From Enterobacter ludwigii (GTDB lineage: Bacteria; Pseudomonadota; Gammaproteobacteria; Enterobacterales; Enterobacteriaceae), in assembly GCA_900068845.1 (NCBI GenBank), contig CEFQ01000008.1, positions 1-64,000 of the forward strand: 64,000 bases of DNA, in the 5' to 3' direction. The notes under the pieces are model-generated. The model saw only the letters and a list, made by a program, of their open reading frames with translations. It was not told the DNA's origin and did not search any database. Made by a program: the position numbers and the translations under genes. Positions within the stretch are counted from its first letter, which is position 1, and every line of letters starts with the position of its first letter. Of this stretch, positions 1 to 9,535 are shown in pieces.

Positions 1-392
1 CGGAGGATACGCATATTTCGAGCGGCAGGAAGCTGGTGGTGACGGCGCAGGATGAGCTGACGCTGATATGCGGAGGTGGATATATCAAAATCAAAGGCGG
101 AAATGTTGAGATAGGTGGTCCGGGTAAGCTGCTGATAAAAAATACGGGAATAAAGAAAGCGGGCTTTAGCAGCATGCAGGGTGTGATGAAGTCGTTTGAG
201 CCATCAACATTTGATGAAAAGTTTGTTATCAGAAATGCGCTAACAAAAGAACCTATACCTGGTAAGGCGTACAAAATCACTATGCCAAATGGTTCTGTCG
301 TTTCCGGTATTACAGATGCTTCTGGAGCAACATCACTCAATTCATCTGATGTTATCGACAATATGATTATCAGCTTGGTTAAGGCGAATTAA
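1..392 (+). CDS. vgrG: VgrG spike protein, C-terminal part (partial)
   Basis: This is the end of a VgrG (TssI) whose start lies left of the window; the reading frame is open from base 3. The first ~40 residues (EDTHISSGRKLVVTAQDELT and on) match the VgrG encoded at 4055-6559 almost exactly, so this is the last part of the DUF2345 beta-helix. The last ~65 residues (from FDEKFVIRNALTKEPIPG) form a short transthyretin-like domain; such VgrG extensions are known in other bacteria to carry lipase effectors. The next genes are an immunity-like protein and a Tle3 lipase, which fits that role. Identity as VgrG is firm; the cargo role is inferred from family knowledge and context. Confidence 0.93.
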   Translation, partial: EDTHISSGRKLVVTAQDELTLICGGGYIKIKGGNVEIGGPGKLLIKNTGIKKAGFSSMQGVMKSFEPSTFDEKFVIRNALTKEPIPGKAYKITMPNGSVVSGITDASGATSLNSSDVIDNMIISLVKAN

Positions 393-393
393 T

Positions 394-1443
394 ATGAGAT
401 GGAATCAGTCAGACAGAAAAGCCCTCACAATTATAGCCATTATTGGTGTGCTCCTTTATGCCCTGTATAAGGGGCTTCAGTTTTTAGCCGGTGTATCAAT
501 GGGGGCCAGTTTTGGGGTAGGGCTGGGTGGGATGAGTGGTGCTCAACAGGTTGAAGAGTCGAGAAAAATTGAAACGGATGCTCCGGCTCAAATTATTTAT
601 CGCATTGATAATAATCGATACCTGACATTAGAGAATTATATATCCTGTGATAAGGGGGGGCAAGTTTACTACAATGACACGCGACGGGTAATAAAAACGC
701 ACCTTGGATGGGATATCGATTTAAATGCCTTCTCATATCGTCTTGGGAATAGCATGGCAGCATATCAGGGTATCATTATTAATGGCGCGGATAATGGGTA
801 TCTGGCATTTCCTGGAGCATCCACCGATCAGTATTGTGGTAGCGGAAGGTCAGAGCGAGGTTGTCCTGTGTTTTTCTTCTTTTCAGCAGATTATGGCAAA
901 ACCTTTATATATAAAATCATAGCTGAGGAGTACAGCACACCGGAACGTTTTAGTCAGCTTAAAGTTGTAGTGGCTAATGATGGGGTTTACTTAAGGGATG
1001 AGTCTGAGAAAGAACCAATTTATAATGATGGATATACTGATGGTCTTTTTAGTGTGAATAAAATTCGATTTGATAGCAATAGTAGTAAGTTAATAAATGT
1101 ATTTGATGATATGGATAATGAAGTGGAAAAACGGATAAAGAACGAACTATCTCGAATGAAACTACCATACGCTAAAGATTACAATTCGCGCTTTGATATA
1201 TTTGACTATGCAAGGGAATCTATTCCACCTAAATCGCATGATGAAACTAATAGAATGGCTTATGAGTTATCTGATATAGCTATTAAAATGACAAGAGATG
1301 TTTATAAAAATAGAATTGAGTTTCCTCGGTTATCTAATGAAAGTAGCGATAGTACTTATCAATGCAATAATGAAATTAGAGCCAAAACTATAACTTATAC
1401 ATCAAAACGTGGCAAAAGGGAGGTGGTTAACAATGAGCAATAG
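394..1443 (+). CDS. Tli3-like T6SS immunity protein, membrane-anchored
   Basis: 349 residues. A single hydrophobic segment near residues 11-33 follows a short basic N-terminus, so most of the protein should face the periplasm. It starts two bases after the vgrG stop and overlaps the lipase gene that follows by 11 bases, so the three genes are one translational unit. A large membrane-anchored protein between vgrG and a Tle3 lipase is where Tli3 immunity proteins are found. A broken relative sits at the equivalent place at 6575-7206, sharing the core with YRID, ENY-S-C and YYND motifs. Immunity function is inferred from position and topology; nothing catalytic is visible. The coding sequence is AT-rich compared with core T6SS genes. 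Confidence 0.7.
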   Translation: MRWNQSDRKALTIIAIIGVLLYALYKGLQFLAGVSMGASFGVGLGGMSGAQQVEESRKIETDAPAQIIYRIDNNRYLTLENYISCDKGGQVYYNDTRRVIKTHLGWDIDLNAFSYRLGNSMAAYQGIIINGADNGYLAFPGASTDQYCGSGRSERGCPVFFFFSADYGKTFIYKIIAEEYSTPERFSQLKVVVANDGVYLRDESEKEPIYNDGYTDGLFSVNKIRFDSNSSKLINVFDDMDNEVEKRIKNELSRMKLPYAKDYNSRFDIFDYARESIPPKSHDETNRMAYELSDIAIKMTRDVYKNRIEFPRLSNESSDSTYQCNNEIRAKTITYTSKRGKREVVNNEQ

Positions 1444-3364
1444 CAAAGAGCCTATTCGTGAGCTTGAGTGTAAGTTAGATGACAATGGATATCCTTCCTG
1501 GAGCTCATTTCCTTCACATAAGAATTGTCAGGTTAGAGGCGGGTGTGATTTGCCTCCTCATTTACCAGGGATTATTATATTAGTCCATGGGGTTAATTCA
1601 ACGGGGGAATGGTTTGAGAACGCTGAAGAAAACCTATGTTTGGGCTTAAATAAACGACTTGGCCTTGAAAAACCATACCTTTTAATTAAAAATAAATACA
1701 AAAGCGATTCTGAAGTTTCAACAATACCATTAGTTGAAAGAGATGAGCCAAACACAAAAGAATCAAATTCTCCAGTGATTAGATTCTATTGGGGATATTC
1801 CTCACCTAAAGATAATGAAGATAAATATGTTATACCTTTAGCCAATAAGAAAGGTATTGATTATCATCAGCTAAAAAGGCAAGGTGTGTCTCATGAAAAT
1901 ATTCTGGCTCAGGGACCATTTTTTTGGGGCGGCGGACCGTTCCAGAATGGCACAAATAATCTACACTCACTCTGGAGTGATAAAGGATTTAAAGAGAGTG
2001 TTGCTGGCTTTAAAGTTCAATGGGCTAACGAAGATAAAGATCGCCTTTTAACCAATGCACCACCGCGAAAATACTATGCCCATGCAGCTAAACGTCTTGC
2101 CGATCTGATTGATAGCATTCGTAATAAGTATCCCAAAGATACGGTTACCATTATCTCGCATAGTCAGGGAACGATGGTGGCAATGGCTGCGGTCGCGATT
2201 GCTGGGCAAGCACCTGATGCACTGTTTCTACTTAATTCCCCTTATGCCCTGGATCACAACGATCTTAATGGCGCCTCGCTTCCTGCTGAAGAGTGTATTT
2301 CTCCTGAGGGGCGGCAGAGCACATTATCTGCGATCGTTGACAAGGTTGCTTCCAGAAAGAATCACCTGTCATCGCTTGGCTATGAGGGGCTTTGCGTAGG
2401 TCAGACTGCAGATAAAAAGAGTTGGCGACCTGATGTCTCTCTTGCTGGTGAAAATAGCGCCAGTCTTGCCGAACGTGATAATCATGGGCGTACATATATC
2501 TATTTTTGTCCTCATGACCGTGTTATGGGATCACGCCCTCTACGCTCAATTGGCTGGCAGGGATTACCCAATAATTCTCAGGGGCAGATTCATCCTCTGC
2601 TGAAAAAGCATCAGGGAAATTTATTTCAGCGGATGCTGGCTCGCAGTATTCCATGTGGTGAAGCTCCAAATCCAGTTACGCCTTTTGCAAAACTGCCGGA
2701 TGGAAAACCTTTCTGGGATGATAAAGGCGACAAGTATCAAAGCAGTAGTTTCACCTATCCGGAGCCTCCAGAATGGCAAACGGTTTTCATTAATGCCGAA
2801 AAGGTACCTGAACCAATTGATGCTGCAAAATTAGCTGATTTTGATGTATCACGCGTTGGAGCAGAGCATGACCAAGAGCAAAAAGATGGATGGGGTGAAA
2901 CAAAAAATGGGGCAGTTTATAAAAACGACAATACCTATGACAATTACATCAATCTATATCCCAATCAGGATATTGTGATTGGATTTAAAAATGTGGGAAC
3001 TGAATCTGAGCCCCGAATGGCACCTGTAACCCGTAAGGAAACATTTGAAGAAAAAGATCTTCGCTTAAGATCTTATGTCTCCCAGCCAACTGATCATAGC
3101 ACTTTGCCAATGAACGCAGATTTCATGTCTCAAGTAGTGGCGTATGATTTGCCTATTGGGTATTGCGATGCTACCTGGGATAAGGCATTTATGGCCGATT
3201 TACGGCGAAAAGCGGATTGGATACAGGGTGAGGATTCTTATCTATTTAGCGGAGTACCTGAAAAAGTACCTGAGCCCGATTTAATTAGCAGAGATACTGT
3301 TATAGATGATTTTAATAGAAATAAAATGAAGTTGCCGGCCTATAGATCCGTAAATAAAGCATAG
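1433..3364 (+). CDS. tle3: T6SS lipase effector, Tle3 family (copy 1)
   Basis: 643 residues from ATG 1433, chosen because a strong AGGGAGGT ribosome site lies just upstream; a longer GTG start at 1409 would put that site inside the gene. It is an alpha/beta hydrolase: the strand-turn IIILVHGVNSTGEW is near residue 50 and the nucleophile elbow SHSQGT has the candidate catalytic Ser at residue 244. A glycine-rich GPFFWGGGPFQNG motif and a conserved C-terminal part (QPTDHSTLP, then ADW) are shared with the second copy at 7571-9526. Tle3 enzymes are antibacterial phospholipases delivered on VgrG to the periplasm, where they attack membrane lipids. The VgrG with a transthyretin-like tail and a Tli3-like immunity gene directly upstream support this. 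No secretion signal is seen, as expected for T6SS cargo. Confidence 0.85.
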   Translation: MSNSKEPIRELECKLDDNGYPSWSSFPSHKNCQVRGGCDLPPHLPGIIILVHGVNSTGEWFENAEENLCLGLNKRLGLEKPYLLIKNKYKSDSEVSTIPLVERDEPNTKESNSPVIRFYWGYSSPKDNEDKYVIPLANKKGIDYHQLKRQGVSHENILAQGPFFWGGGPFQNGTNNLHSLWSDKGFKESVAGFKVQWANEDKDRLLTNAPPRKYYAHAAKRLADLIDSIRNKYPKDTVTIISHSQGTMVAMAAVAIAGQAPDALFLLNSPYALDHNDLNGASLPAEECISPEGRQSTLSAIVDKVASRKNHLSSLGYEGLCVGQTADKKSWRPDVSLAGENSASLAERDNHGRTYIYFCPHDRVMGSRPLRSIGWQGLPNNSQGQIHPLLKKHQGNLFQRMLARSIPCGEAPNPVTPFAKLPDGKPFWDDKGDKYQSSSFTYPEPPEWQTVFINAEKVPEPIDAAKLADFDVSRVGAEHDQEQKDGWGETKNGAVYKNDNTYDNYINLYPNQDIVIGFKNVGTESEPRMAPVTRKETFEEKDLRLRSYVSQPTDHSTLPMNADFMSQVVAYDLPIGYCDATWDKAFMADLRRKADWIQGEDSYLFSGVPEKVPEPDLISRDTVIDDFNRNKMKLPAYRSVNKA

Positions 3365-3440
3365 TTAATAATAATAGAATAATACGCTTTTTTTTGGGGG
3401 TTCTACTCCTCATGGCAAATAAGTTACATCTGTATTATCT

Positions 3441-3578
3441 ACTACGACTTGGAATAAGAGTTTCATGATAAATATTCGGGGTAGGGCTAACTGGTCAAAG
3501 GGCTATGATTCTTATTTCGAAACAGGAAAATTAAACATTCCTTCTATTTCATCCGACATATTTACGGAGGATTTTTAG
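3441..3578 (+). pseudogene. Remnant of a third Tle3 C-terminus
   Basis: Translated in the frame starting at 3441, the stretch reads TTTWNKSFMINIRGRANW and then SKGYDSYFETGKLNIP, ending at TAG 3576-3578. This aligns with the end of the second Tle3 (STWDKEFFNKIRTYADW, then DPYMQTGRLNIP). No start or catalytic region is present, so this is the leftover 3' end of another tle3 gene, probably left by replacement of the upstream lipase cassette. Confidence 0.75.
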
Positions 3579-3904
3579 GATGTAAAAATAAACAAGAGAA
3601 AGCTCGAATGCTACAAAATTAACGATAAGCTCAATTCACATGCGTTAATTAAATTCGACTGATGTCCGCCATTGCAGGGATAAGATTTATTTGTCTAAAT
3701 AATATGGCTCTTACCTGTCAATTAATATTTCTTATGTTGATTTGGTTTGTTATTACTTTGAGGTGATCTTGAACTGCTAATCTTTATTATTTATGACTAT
3801 TTACTCTCCAACCTGAGTTATTAAATATATTGTGTGATACATAAATTAACGATCCTGCGCGACCATGCACATCATTGTGGAATTGAAGCTATACCAGTAG
3901 ACCT
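3579..3904. other. AT-rich spacer, nothing recognised
   Basis: About 325 bases between the Tle3 remnant and the tssH remnant. It is AT-rich, with stop codons in all frames and no similarity that I can recognise to neighbouring genes. Confidence 0.5.
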
Positions 3905-4011
3905 TGCCGGTTCTGAGCCAGATGGTCTTGCAGCACCGCGCCAGCGGCACCTTAAGCGACAGCCTGACGCTGGATACCAGTGAAGAAGGCGATGTGACCT
4001 TTACGTTCTGA
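3905..4011 (+). pseudogene. tssH (clpV) 3'-end remnant upstream of vgrG
   Basis: The last bases of a tssH-like gene: in frame the end reads LQHRASGTLSDSLTLDTSEE, then GDVTFTF and TGA at 4009-4011. The same tail, nearly identical in DNA, ends the tssH fragment at 14656-14844, and the 40-odd bases from that stop to the following vgrG ATG are also shared. Upstream of ~3905 the similarity stops, so only the final ~35 codons are kept. It is not expressed as a protein and looks like the junction scar of a recombination event. Confidence 0.75.
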
Positions 4012-5646
4012 GTGAACGACGGTTTTCTGTACGCGGCAACAAAAGGATTTCACCATGACAGATACGGCCATTATCACCTTCAGCCACAGCCATCATCTGC
4101 TGAAAGTCACCGACAGCACCTCACCGCTGGACGTGCTCAGCTTCGAAGGAACAGAAGCGCTGAGTGCGCCGTTCAGCTGGCACATCATCTTCACCAGCAC
4201 CGACAAAAATCTCAGCCGCGAAGCGATGCTGCTGAAACCGGCGTCGCTGACGCTGCTGCCATCGCCGCAGAGCCTTACCGACCTGCTGCACAATGCCGGG
4301 CCGCTGCGCGTGGTGCAGGGCGTGGTCACCGGCTTTGATGCGCTCGGGGTCTCGGCGGACGAAGCGCGCTACGCCATCACGCTGCAGCCGCGCCTGGCGC
4401 TGCTGGCGCGTACCCGGCAGAACGCCATCTGGCAGGACGTGTCGGTGCCGCAGATTGCCGAAGCCATCCTGCGCGAGCGCCACGGCATGCGCGGCCAGGA
4501 CTTTGTGTTCAACCTCGGCCGCGACTACCCGAAGCGCGAGCAGGTGATGCAGTTCGACGAAGACGACCTGCGCTTTGTTTCGCGCCTGCTGGCGGAGGTG
4601 GGCATCTGGTTCCGCTTCACCACCGACACGCGACTCAACATCGACGTGGTGGAGTTTTACGACGGCCCGCAGGGCTACGTAACCGGGCTGACGCTGCCCG
4701 CCGTGCCGCCGTCGGGCCTGCACGACAGCGGCACGGAGTCGGTGTGGGCGATGGAGAGCCGCTACCGCGTGGTGGAGAAAACCGTCAGCACCCGCGACTA
4801 CAACTACCGCGACGCTACGGCGGACATGAACGCGCGGGCCGACGTCACCGGTGGCGGCGACACCACCACCTACGGCGAAGCCTATCACTGGGCGGATAAC
4901 TACCTGCAGGCGGGCGACGCGTACAGCGCGCATCCGGCCACCGAGAGCGGCGCGTTCTACGCCCGGCTGCGCCACGAGCGCTACCTCAACGGGCAGACGC
5001 AGCTCAGCGCCAAATCCAGCAGCGCGACGCTGATGCCCGGCGTGGTGGTACGCACCAGCGGCGGCGACAACGTTGCTGAGGTGTTCCGCAGCGGCGTGGT
5101 CATCACCTCGCTGGTCTGCCGCGCGGCGCGCGACAGCAGCATGGAAACCGCTTTTCACGGCATCCCGGCGGAAGGCTGCTACGGCTACCGCCCGGAACCC
5201 GCGCCGCGTCCGGTGATGGCCGGCACCTTACCGGCGCGCATCACCAGCACCACCACCAACGACACCTACGGCCACATCGATCGCGACGGACGCTATCGCG
5301 TCAGCATGCTGTTTGACCGTGCGGGCTGGGAAAGCGGGCATGAGAGCCTGTGGGTGCGGCAGGCACGCCCGTTCGCCGGCGACACCTACGGCCTGCACCT
5401 GCCGCTGCTGGCGGGCACCGAGGTGGCGATTGGCTTCGAGCACGGCAATCCGGACCGTCCGTACATCGCGGGCGTGCTGCATGATTCCTCCCGCGCGGAC
5501 CACGTCACCATCCGCAACTTCAGGCGCAACGTGCTGCGCACGCCGGCCAACAACAAGCTGCGCCTCGACGACACGCGCGGCCAGGAGCACATCAAGCTCA
5601 GCACCGAGTACGGCGGCAAGAGCCAGCTGAACCTCGGACATCTGGT
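3908..5646 (+). repeat. Long direct repeat, left copy (tssH tail plus vgrG 5' part)
   Basis: About 1.7 kb here is repeated near-identically at ~14740-16476: tssH tail, spacer and roughly the first 530 codons of vgrG. Divergence is concentrated in the first ~90 bases of vgrG and around codons 325-345, where the two copies also differ by one codon. Such long near-identical tracts between otherwise different genes point to recent recombination or gene conversion. Confidence 0.9.
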
Positions 5647-6559
5647 GGACGGCGAAGGCCAGGCGCGCGGCGAGGGCTTCGAGCTGCGCACCGACAGCTG
5701 GGGCGCCATCCGCGCCAGCAAAGGGCTGTTTATCAGCGCCGATGGTCAGTCCGGTGCGCGGGGTAAGCAGAAGGACATGCAGCCGGTGCTGTCACGCCTG
5801 TCGGCCGCGATGACTGAAATGCAGTCTCTTGCCGCCAGCGCGCAGCAGGCGCAGGCGCTGGCGGCGGACGTGGCGCGCCAGCAGGCGCTGCTGCAGAAAA
5901 AGATAGAGGGCATGCGGCAGGAAGTGCTGCTGGGCAGCGCGCCGCAGGGGGTAGCGCTGGTCAGCGGCGGGGATATGCAGATGTCGGCGCAGAATAACCT
6001 GACGCTGACCGCCGGAAGGCAGATGGACCTCGGCGCGCAGAAGGACCTTACCGTGGCGGCAGGCAAACAAATCAGCCTGTACAGCCGCGAGGGCGCGAAG
6101 CTGTTCACTTCACGGGGCGATATCGACGTGCAGGCGCAGGGCGGAAACGTGACGACCTGGTCAACGGAGGATACGCATATTTCGAGCGGCAGGAAGCTGG
6201 TGGTGACGGCGCAGGATGAGCTGACGCTGATTTGCGGCGGCGGTTATATAAAGCTGAAAGGCGGCCACGTGGAGATTGGCGGACCGGGCATACTAGTGGT
6301 TAAAAACGCGGGCATCAGTAAGGCGGGTGCGGCGAATATGCAGAGCGTGATGAAGTCATTTTCACCAGAAACTTTTGATGAAAAGTTTGTCGTCACAAAT
6401 GCGTTAACCGGTCATCCGATAGCCAACCTGCCTTACCGCATCACCATGCCGGGAGGTAAAGTGATTGAGGGGGTTACTTCTGCTTCTGGCGAAACGGAAC
6501 TGGCTCAATCTGAAATTGTTGACGACATGATCCTGACATTTAATCCGGCATTAAAATAA
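4055..6559 (+). CDS. vgrG: VgrG spike protein with transthyretin-like tail (copy 2)
   Basis: 834 residues, ATG at 4055 after an AAAGGA ribosome site. VgrG (TssI) trimers form the tip of the T6SS needle. In order: gp27-like base (~1-370), gp5-like OB domain (~385-480, with YGHIDRDGRYRVSMLFDRAG and the conserved ETGNP-type region FEHGNPDRPYIAG), coiled region (~580-625), DUF2345 beta-helix (~630-755) and a C-terminal transthyretin-like domain (from FDEKFVVTNALTGHPIANLP) like that of the VgrG at 1-392. The tail correlates with a Tle3 lipase downstream at 7571. The 5' ~1.6 kb is almost identical in DNA to the vgrG at 14888, while the 3' parts differ. Confidence 0.96.
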   Translation: MTDTAIITFSHSHHLLKVTDSTSPLDVLSFEGTEALSAPFSWHIIFTSTDKNLSREAMLLKPASLTLLPSPQSLTDLLHNAGPLRVVQGVVTGFDALGVSADEARYAITLQPRLALLARTRQNAIWQDVSVPQIAEAILRERHGMRGQDFVFNLGRDYPKREQVMQFDEDDLRFVSRLLAEVGIWFRFTTDTRLNIDVVEFYDGPQGYVTGLTLPAVPPSGLHDSGTESVWAMESRYRVVEKTVSTRDYNYRDATADMNARADVTGGGDTTTYGEAYHWADNYLQAGDAYSAHPATESGAFYARLRHERYLNGQTQLSAKSSSATLMPGVVVRTSGGDNVAEVFRSGVVITSLVCRAARDSSMETAFHGIPAEGCYGYRPEPAPRPVMAGTLPARITSTTTNDTYGHIDRDGRYRVSMLFDRAGWESGHESLWVRQARPFAGDTYGLHLPLLAGTEVAIGFEHGNPDRPYIAGVLHDSSRADHVTIRNFRRNVLRTPANNKLRLDDTRGQEHIKLSTEYGGKSQLNLGHLVDGEGQARGEGFELRTDSWGAIRASKGLFISADGQSGARGKQKDMQPVLSRLSAAMTEMQSLAASAQQAQALAADVARQQALLQKKIEGMRQEVLLGSAPQGVALVSGGDMQMSAQNNLTLTAGRQMDLGAQKDLTVAAGKQISLYSREGAKLFTSRGDIDVQAQGGNVTTWSTEDTHISSGRKLVVTAQDELTLICGGGYIKLKGGHVEIGGPGILVVKNAGISKAGAANMQSVMKSFSPETFDEKFVVTNALTGHPIANLPYRITMPGGKVIEGVTSASGETELAQSEIVDDMILTFNPALK

Positions 6560-6574
6560 CATCGGGTTATTACC

Positions 6575-7206
6575 ATGGATAATACTGAAAGTAAAACTAT
6601 GAGCAGAAGAAAGAAAATAATGTTAGCTATATTAAATTCTCTTGCAGTGGTGATGGTTGTTGTCTGAAATTTCGTATTACCTATGATAGCCGCAACTGTA
6701 GGTGGAAGTTTTGGTTATGGCTTTCCAAGTGGTTAAGGTAGTCAGGCTATCAAGAGTGTTGAGATCGATGTTGAACCACAAGTTTTCTATCGCATAGATG
6801 ATCATCGTTTTTTCACCTTTGAAAATTATGTGAGTTGTAGCAGTGGAGGACTTGTGTATTACAATGATATAAATAAAAAAATAAAGATATTCGCTGGGCT
6901 GAAAGATGACGATAAAAAGCCTCAAGATGAATTTTCAATAAGTAGGCGGAAAGATATTTTATTTTTAATGGTAAATTCATCTATGCTGCAGGTGATGGTT
7001 TAATTTCATATCCCCATCATTTTGTTAACTATAAGTATGGGAGTTCGGAGAATTATATAGTTAGCGAAAGTTTAATAGAGGGGGCTAAGTCGCACATAAG
7101 TGAAAATATACTTCCAAGTGATACTGTAATTGTTACTGATAATGCGGTTTACTTGCAGGGTGGCTTTTGGGATGATTTGATGGAGTATTCCATTGTGCTG
7201 ATATAA
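6575..7206 (+). pseudogene. Broken Tli3-like immunity gene
   Basis: From ATG 6575 the frame gives a hydrophobic segment and then a core with EPQVFYRIDDHRFFTFENYV and GGLVYYND, matching the immunity-like protein at 394-1443 (YRIDNNRYLTLENYISC, GGQVYYND). It is interrupted by TGA at 6665 and TAA at 6734. A frame change near 6955 is needed to continue into FNGKFIYAAGDGLISY and DTVIVTDNAVYLQGG, which ends at TAA 7204. The 3' part is also much shorter than in the intact relative. This is therefore a dead copy of the immunity gene in the usual slot between vgrG and tle3. Confidence 0.8.
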
Positions 7207-7333
7207 TAACACCTCGTAAGGTTAAATATGTTAAAAGTTAGGGTGATTTCATTTTTTATTAATTTATACACTAATGAGTTTTTTAATCTGTGAGTAATTA
7301 ATTTAATTCTCAATAGAAACTGAGGTTCTTAAA

Positions 7334-7543
7334 ATGGCTGGGTTGTACGCATTAGCTTTTTGGGGTGGTGTTGGGTGTTTAATAGCTAGCGCATTTCTAT
7401 CTTTTCTAGTTAATAATCGCCCTGGGGCACCCTTGAGAAAAATTAAGTTTATAGCGTTATGGATTATTTTTTTTATAGTGACATCCAGCATTTCATATTA
7501 CCTCTGGCTCAAATCATTAGGTCTTACTCCATTCGATATATAG
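7334..7543 (+). CDS. Small membrane protein before second tle3
   Basis: 69 residues with two hydrophobic segments (about residues 2-25 and 37-60). GAGG lies eight bases before the ATG, so translation is plausible. It sits between the broken immunity gene and an apparently intact Tle3 lipase, in the same orientation and 27 bases from it. I do not recognise a family. It may be an unrelated small membrane protein or could contribute to protection from the lipase, but the sequence gives no direct sign of that. Confidence 0.5.
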   Translation: MAGLYALAFWGGVGCLIASAFLSFLVNNRPGAPLRKIKFIALWIIFFIVTSSISYYLWLKSLGLTPFDI

Positions 7544-7570
7544 GATTTTAAATTTTAGAGGGATTTAGAA

Positions 7571-9526
7571 TTGAGTGATTTTGTTAGAAAAGAACCAGCT
7601 AGAGTACTTGGCGGCGATTTTGATGATAATGGTCGGCCATATTGGAGGTCATTTACATCACCAAAAAATGTTAAGGTGAGAGGCGAGTGTAAACTTCCGA
7701 TTCATCTTCCAGGGATTATCATATTTGTTCATGGTGTTAATTCTACTGGGGAATGGTATGAAGTAGCAGAGGAGTCATTATGTAAAGGGTTAAATAAAAG
7801 GCTTGGGTTGGTTGGGACTGACTATTCATTAAGTGCAAATATTTATAGCTGTGATAAAAAATACAAAGAAAAGACTAAAAGAAAAATAATGGATGAAGGC
7901 CGTTCTCCCGTAGTAAGGTTTTATTGGGGGTATCGCGCGGCAGATGGTGAAGTAGGAAAGTACCAAGTTCCACTAATTAATATAAATAATGAAGATTATC
8001 ATGATCTTATTTTACGAGGGGAAGATGCTGCTGTAATTCAAAGCAAAGGACCGTTTTACTGGGGGGGAGGGCCATTTCAGAATGGAACAACACAATTAGT
8101 ATCACTATGGAGTAACGAAGGTTTTAAAGGCTCGGTGGCTGGAGTTCCTACACAATTATTTGCTCCTGATTTAGACCGGCTACTAACAGATGCACCACCT
8201 AGACATTATTATTCTCATGCTGCTCAGCGTCTTGCAAGCCTTCTTGATATTATTCGAGATAAGTATCCCAATGATACTGTTAGTGTCATTTCACATAGTC
8301 AAGGAACTATGATTGCTACAGCAGCTACTGCTTTAGCTAAAAAAGCACCAGATGCATTATTTATTCTGAACTCTCCTTACGCATTAGATACTAAGTTGAC
8401 AGATAAAATAACGCTACCATCCAATGAAGTAATTACAGATAATGCTCGCTCTCTAACATTATCTTCAATTATTGAAAAAATATCTAAGCAATCATCACAC
8501 TTATCGTCACGTGACCATTCTTCATTATGTGTGGGTAAGACGTTCGACAATAAACCTTGGAGTCCAAGTGCGTTGCTAGAGTATGTTGGTAATTCAACCT
8601 CTGACGATGTTAAATATATTAATGAAAGAGATAATCATGGGCGTTTTTATATTTATTGTAATCCTCATGATAGAGTAATGGGATCCTCTCCATTGCTTAG
8701 CGTCGGTTGGCAGGGGCTTCCTAATGGGAAGGATGGAAAACCACATCCTTTACTGGTTAAATACAAAGGAATTGTATTTCAGAGGATGATGGCAAGAGCT
8801 ACGCCATGCGGTTCTGCTCCAAATCCCTATACTGCTTTTAGTCCCTTACCCGATGGAAAGCCTTTTTGGGATGATGCCCAAAATGGGCTCGTTTACTCAA
8901 TACCAGAAAAGAAAACAATTAATATCAATGCTGAAATGGTCACGCATCCGATATCTGCGGTAGAAATGATAGGGTTTGATGAATCTAGGGTGGGAGTAAA
9001 AGAAATCATAGGAATTGGTAATGGACCTGGCTGGGGACAAACACATACAGTTAATAATTCTAAAAATGAAGAGCCTAACGACGACACATTTGATAATTAT
9101 ATAAATATGTATCCTTACGAAATGGTGGCTACAGGTTATAAATATCTAGACGGTATCTCTATACCAAATTACCGAAGAGAAACTAATGATGAAAGGCGAG
9201 CTCGCGTAGGTAAATATATATCTCAGCCAACAGATCACAGTACTTTGCCTTCAAGTATTGCGTTTATGGAAAGAGTAGTTGCCTATGATATTCCAATTGG
9301 GTTCTGTGAATCTACATGGGATAAAGAGTTTTTCAACAAAATTAGAACCTATGCTGACTGGACATTAGGAGATGATCCTTATATGCAAACGGGGCGTTTA
9401 AATATACCTGAAATGCCCTCGATAATTAGCACTGAGCGAATAGAAAAAGAGGAAATGGAATCACTCAAGTCAGAAGCTATCAACAACGGATGGTATCCCG
9501 GAAGCAGATCTGTAAATAAATTATAG
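7571..9526 (+). CDS. tle3: T6SS lipase effector, Tle3 family (copy 2)
   Basis: 651 residues from a TTG start preceded by GAGGG about seven bases upstream. It is a full-length relative of the lipase at 1433-3364 with the same landmarks: IIIFVHGVNSTGEW near residue 55, GPFYWGGGPFQNG, the nucleophile elbow SHSQGT with candidate catalytic Ser243, RDNHGRFYIY with the PHDRVMGSSP segment, and the C-terminal QPTDHSTLP. No stop or frameshift is visible, so it should be active, although its apparent cognate Tli3-like gene upstream is broken. It lies nine bases before a PAAR gene, and upstream the VgrG carries a transthyretin-like tail. The gene is strongly AT-rich compared with vgrG and tssM. Confidence 0.85.
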   Translation: MSDFVRKEPARVLGGDFDDNGRPYWRSFTSPKNVKVRGECKLPIHLPGIIIFVHGVNSTGEWYEVAEESLCKGLNKRLGLVGTDYSLSANIYSCDKKYKEKTKRKIMDEGRSPVVRFYWGYRAADGEVGKYQVPLININNEDYHDLILRGEDAAVIQSKGPFYWGGGPFQNGTTQLVSLWSNEGFKGSVAGVPTQLFAPDLDRLLTDAPPRHYYSHAAQRLASLLDIIRDKYPNDTVSVISHSQGTMIATAATALAKKAPDALFILNSPYALDTKLTDKITLPSNEVITDNARSLTLSSIIEKISKQSSHLSSRDHSSLCVGKTFDNKPWSPSALLEYVGNSTSDDVKYINERDNHGRFYIYCNPHDRVMGSSPLLSVGWQGLPNGKDGKPHPLLVKYKGIVFQRMMARATPCGSAPNPYTAFSPLPDGKPFWDDAQNGLVYSIPEKKTININAEMVTHPISAVEMIGFDESRVGVKEIIGIGNGPGWGQTHTVNNSKNEEPNDDTFDNYINMYPYEMVATGYKYLDGISIPNYRRETNDERRARVGKYISQPTDHSTLPSSIAFMERVVAYDIPIGFCESTWDKEFFNKIRTYADWTLGDDPYMQTGRLNIPEMPSIISTERIEKEEMESLKSEAINNGWYPGSRSVNKL

Positions 9527-9535
9527 GTAATAATA

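Noticed and set aside
4121-5158. 345-codon minus-strand ORF
   Set aside because: It lies fully inside vgrG, has His/Arg/Ala-rich low-complexity content from GC-rich codons, and a similar antisense frame recurs in the repeated vgrG at 14951-15808.
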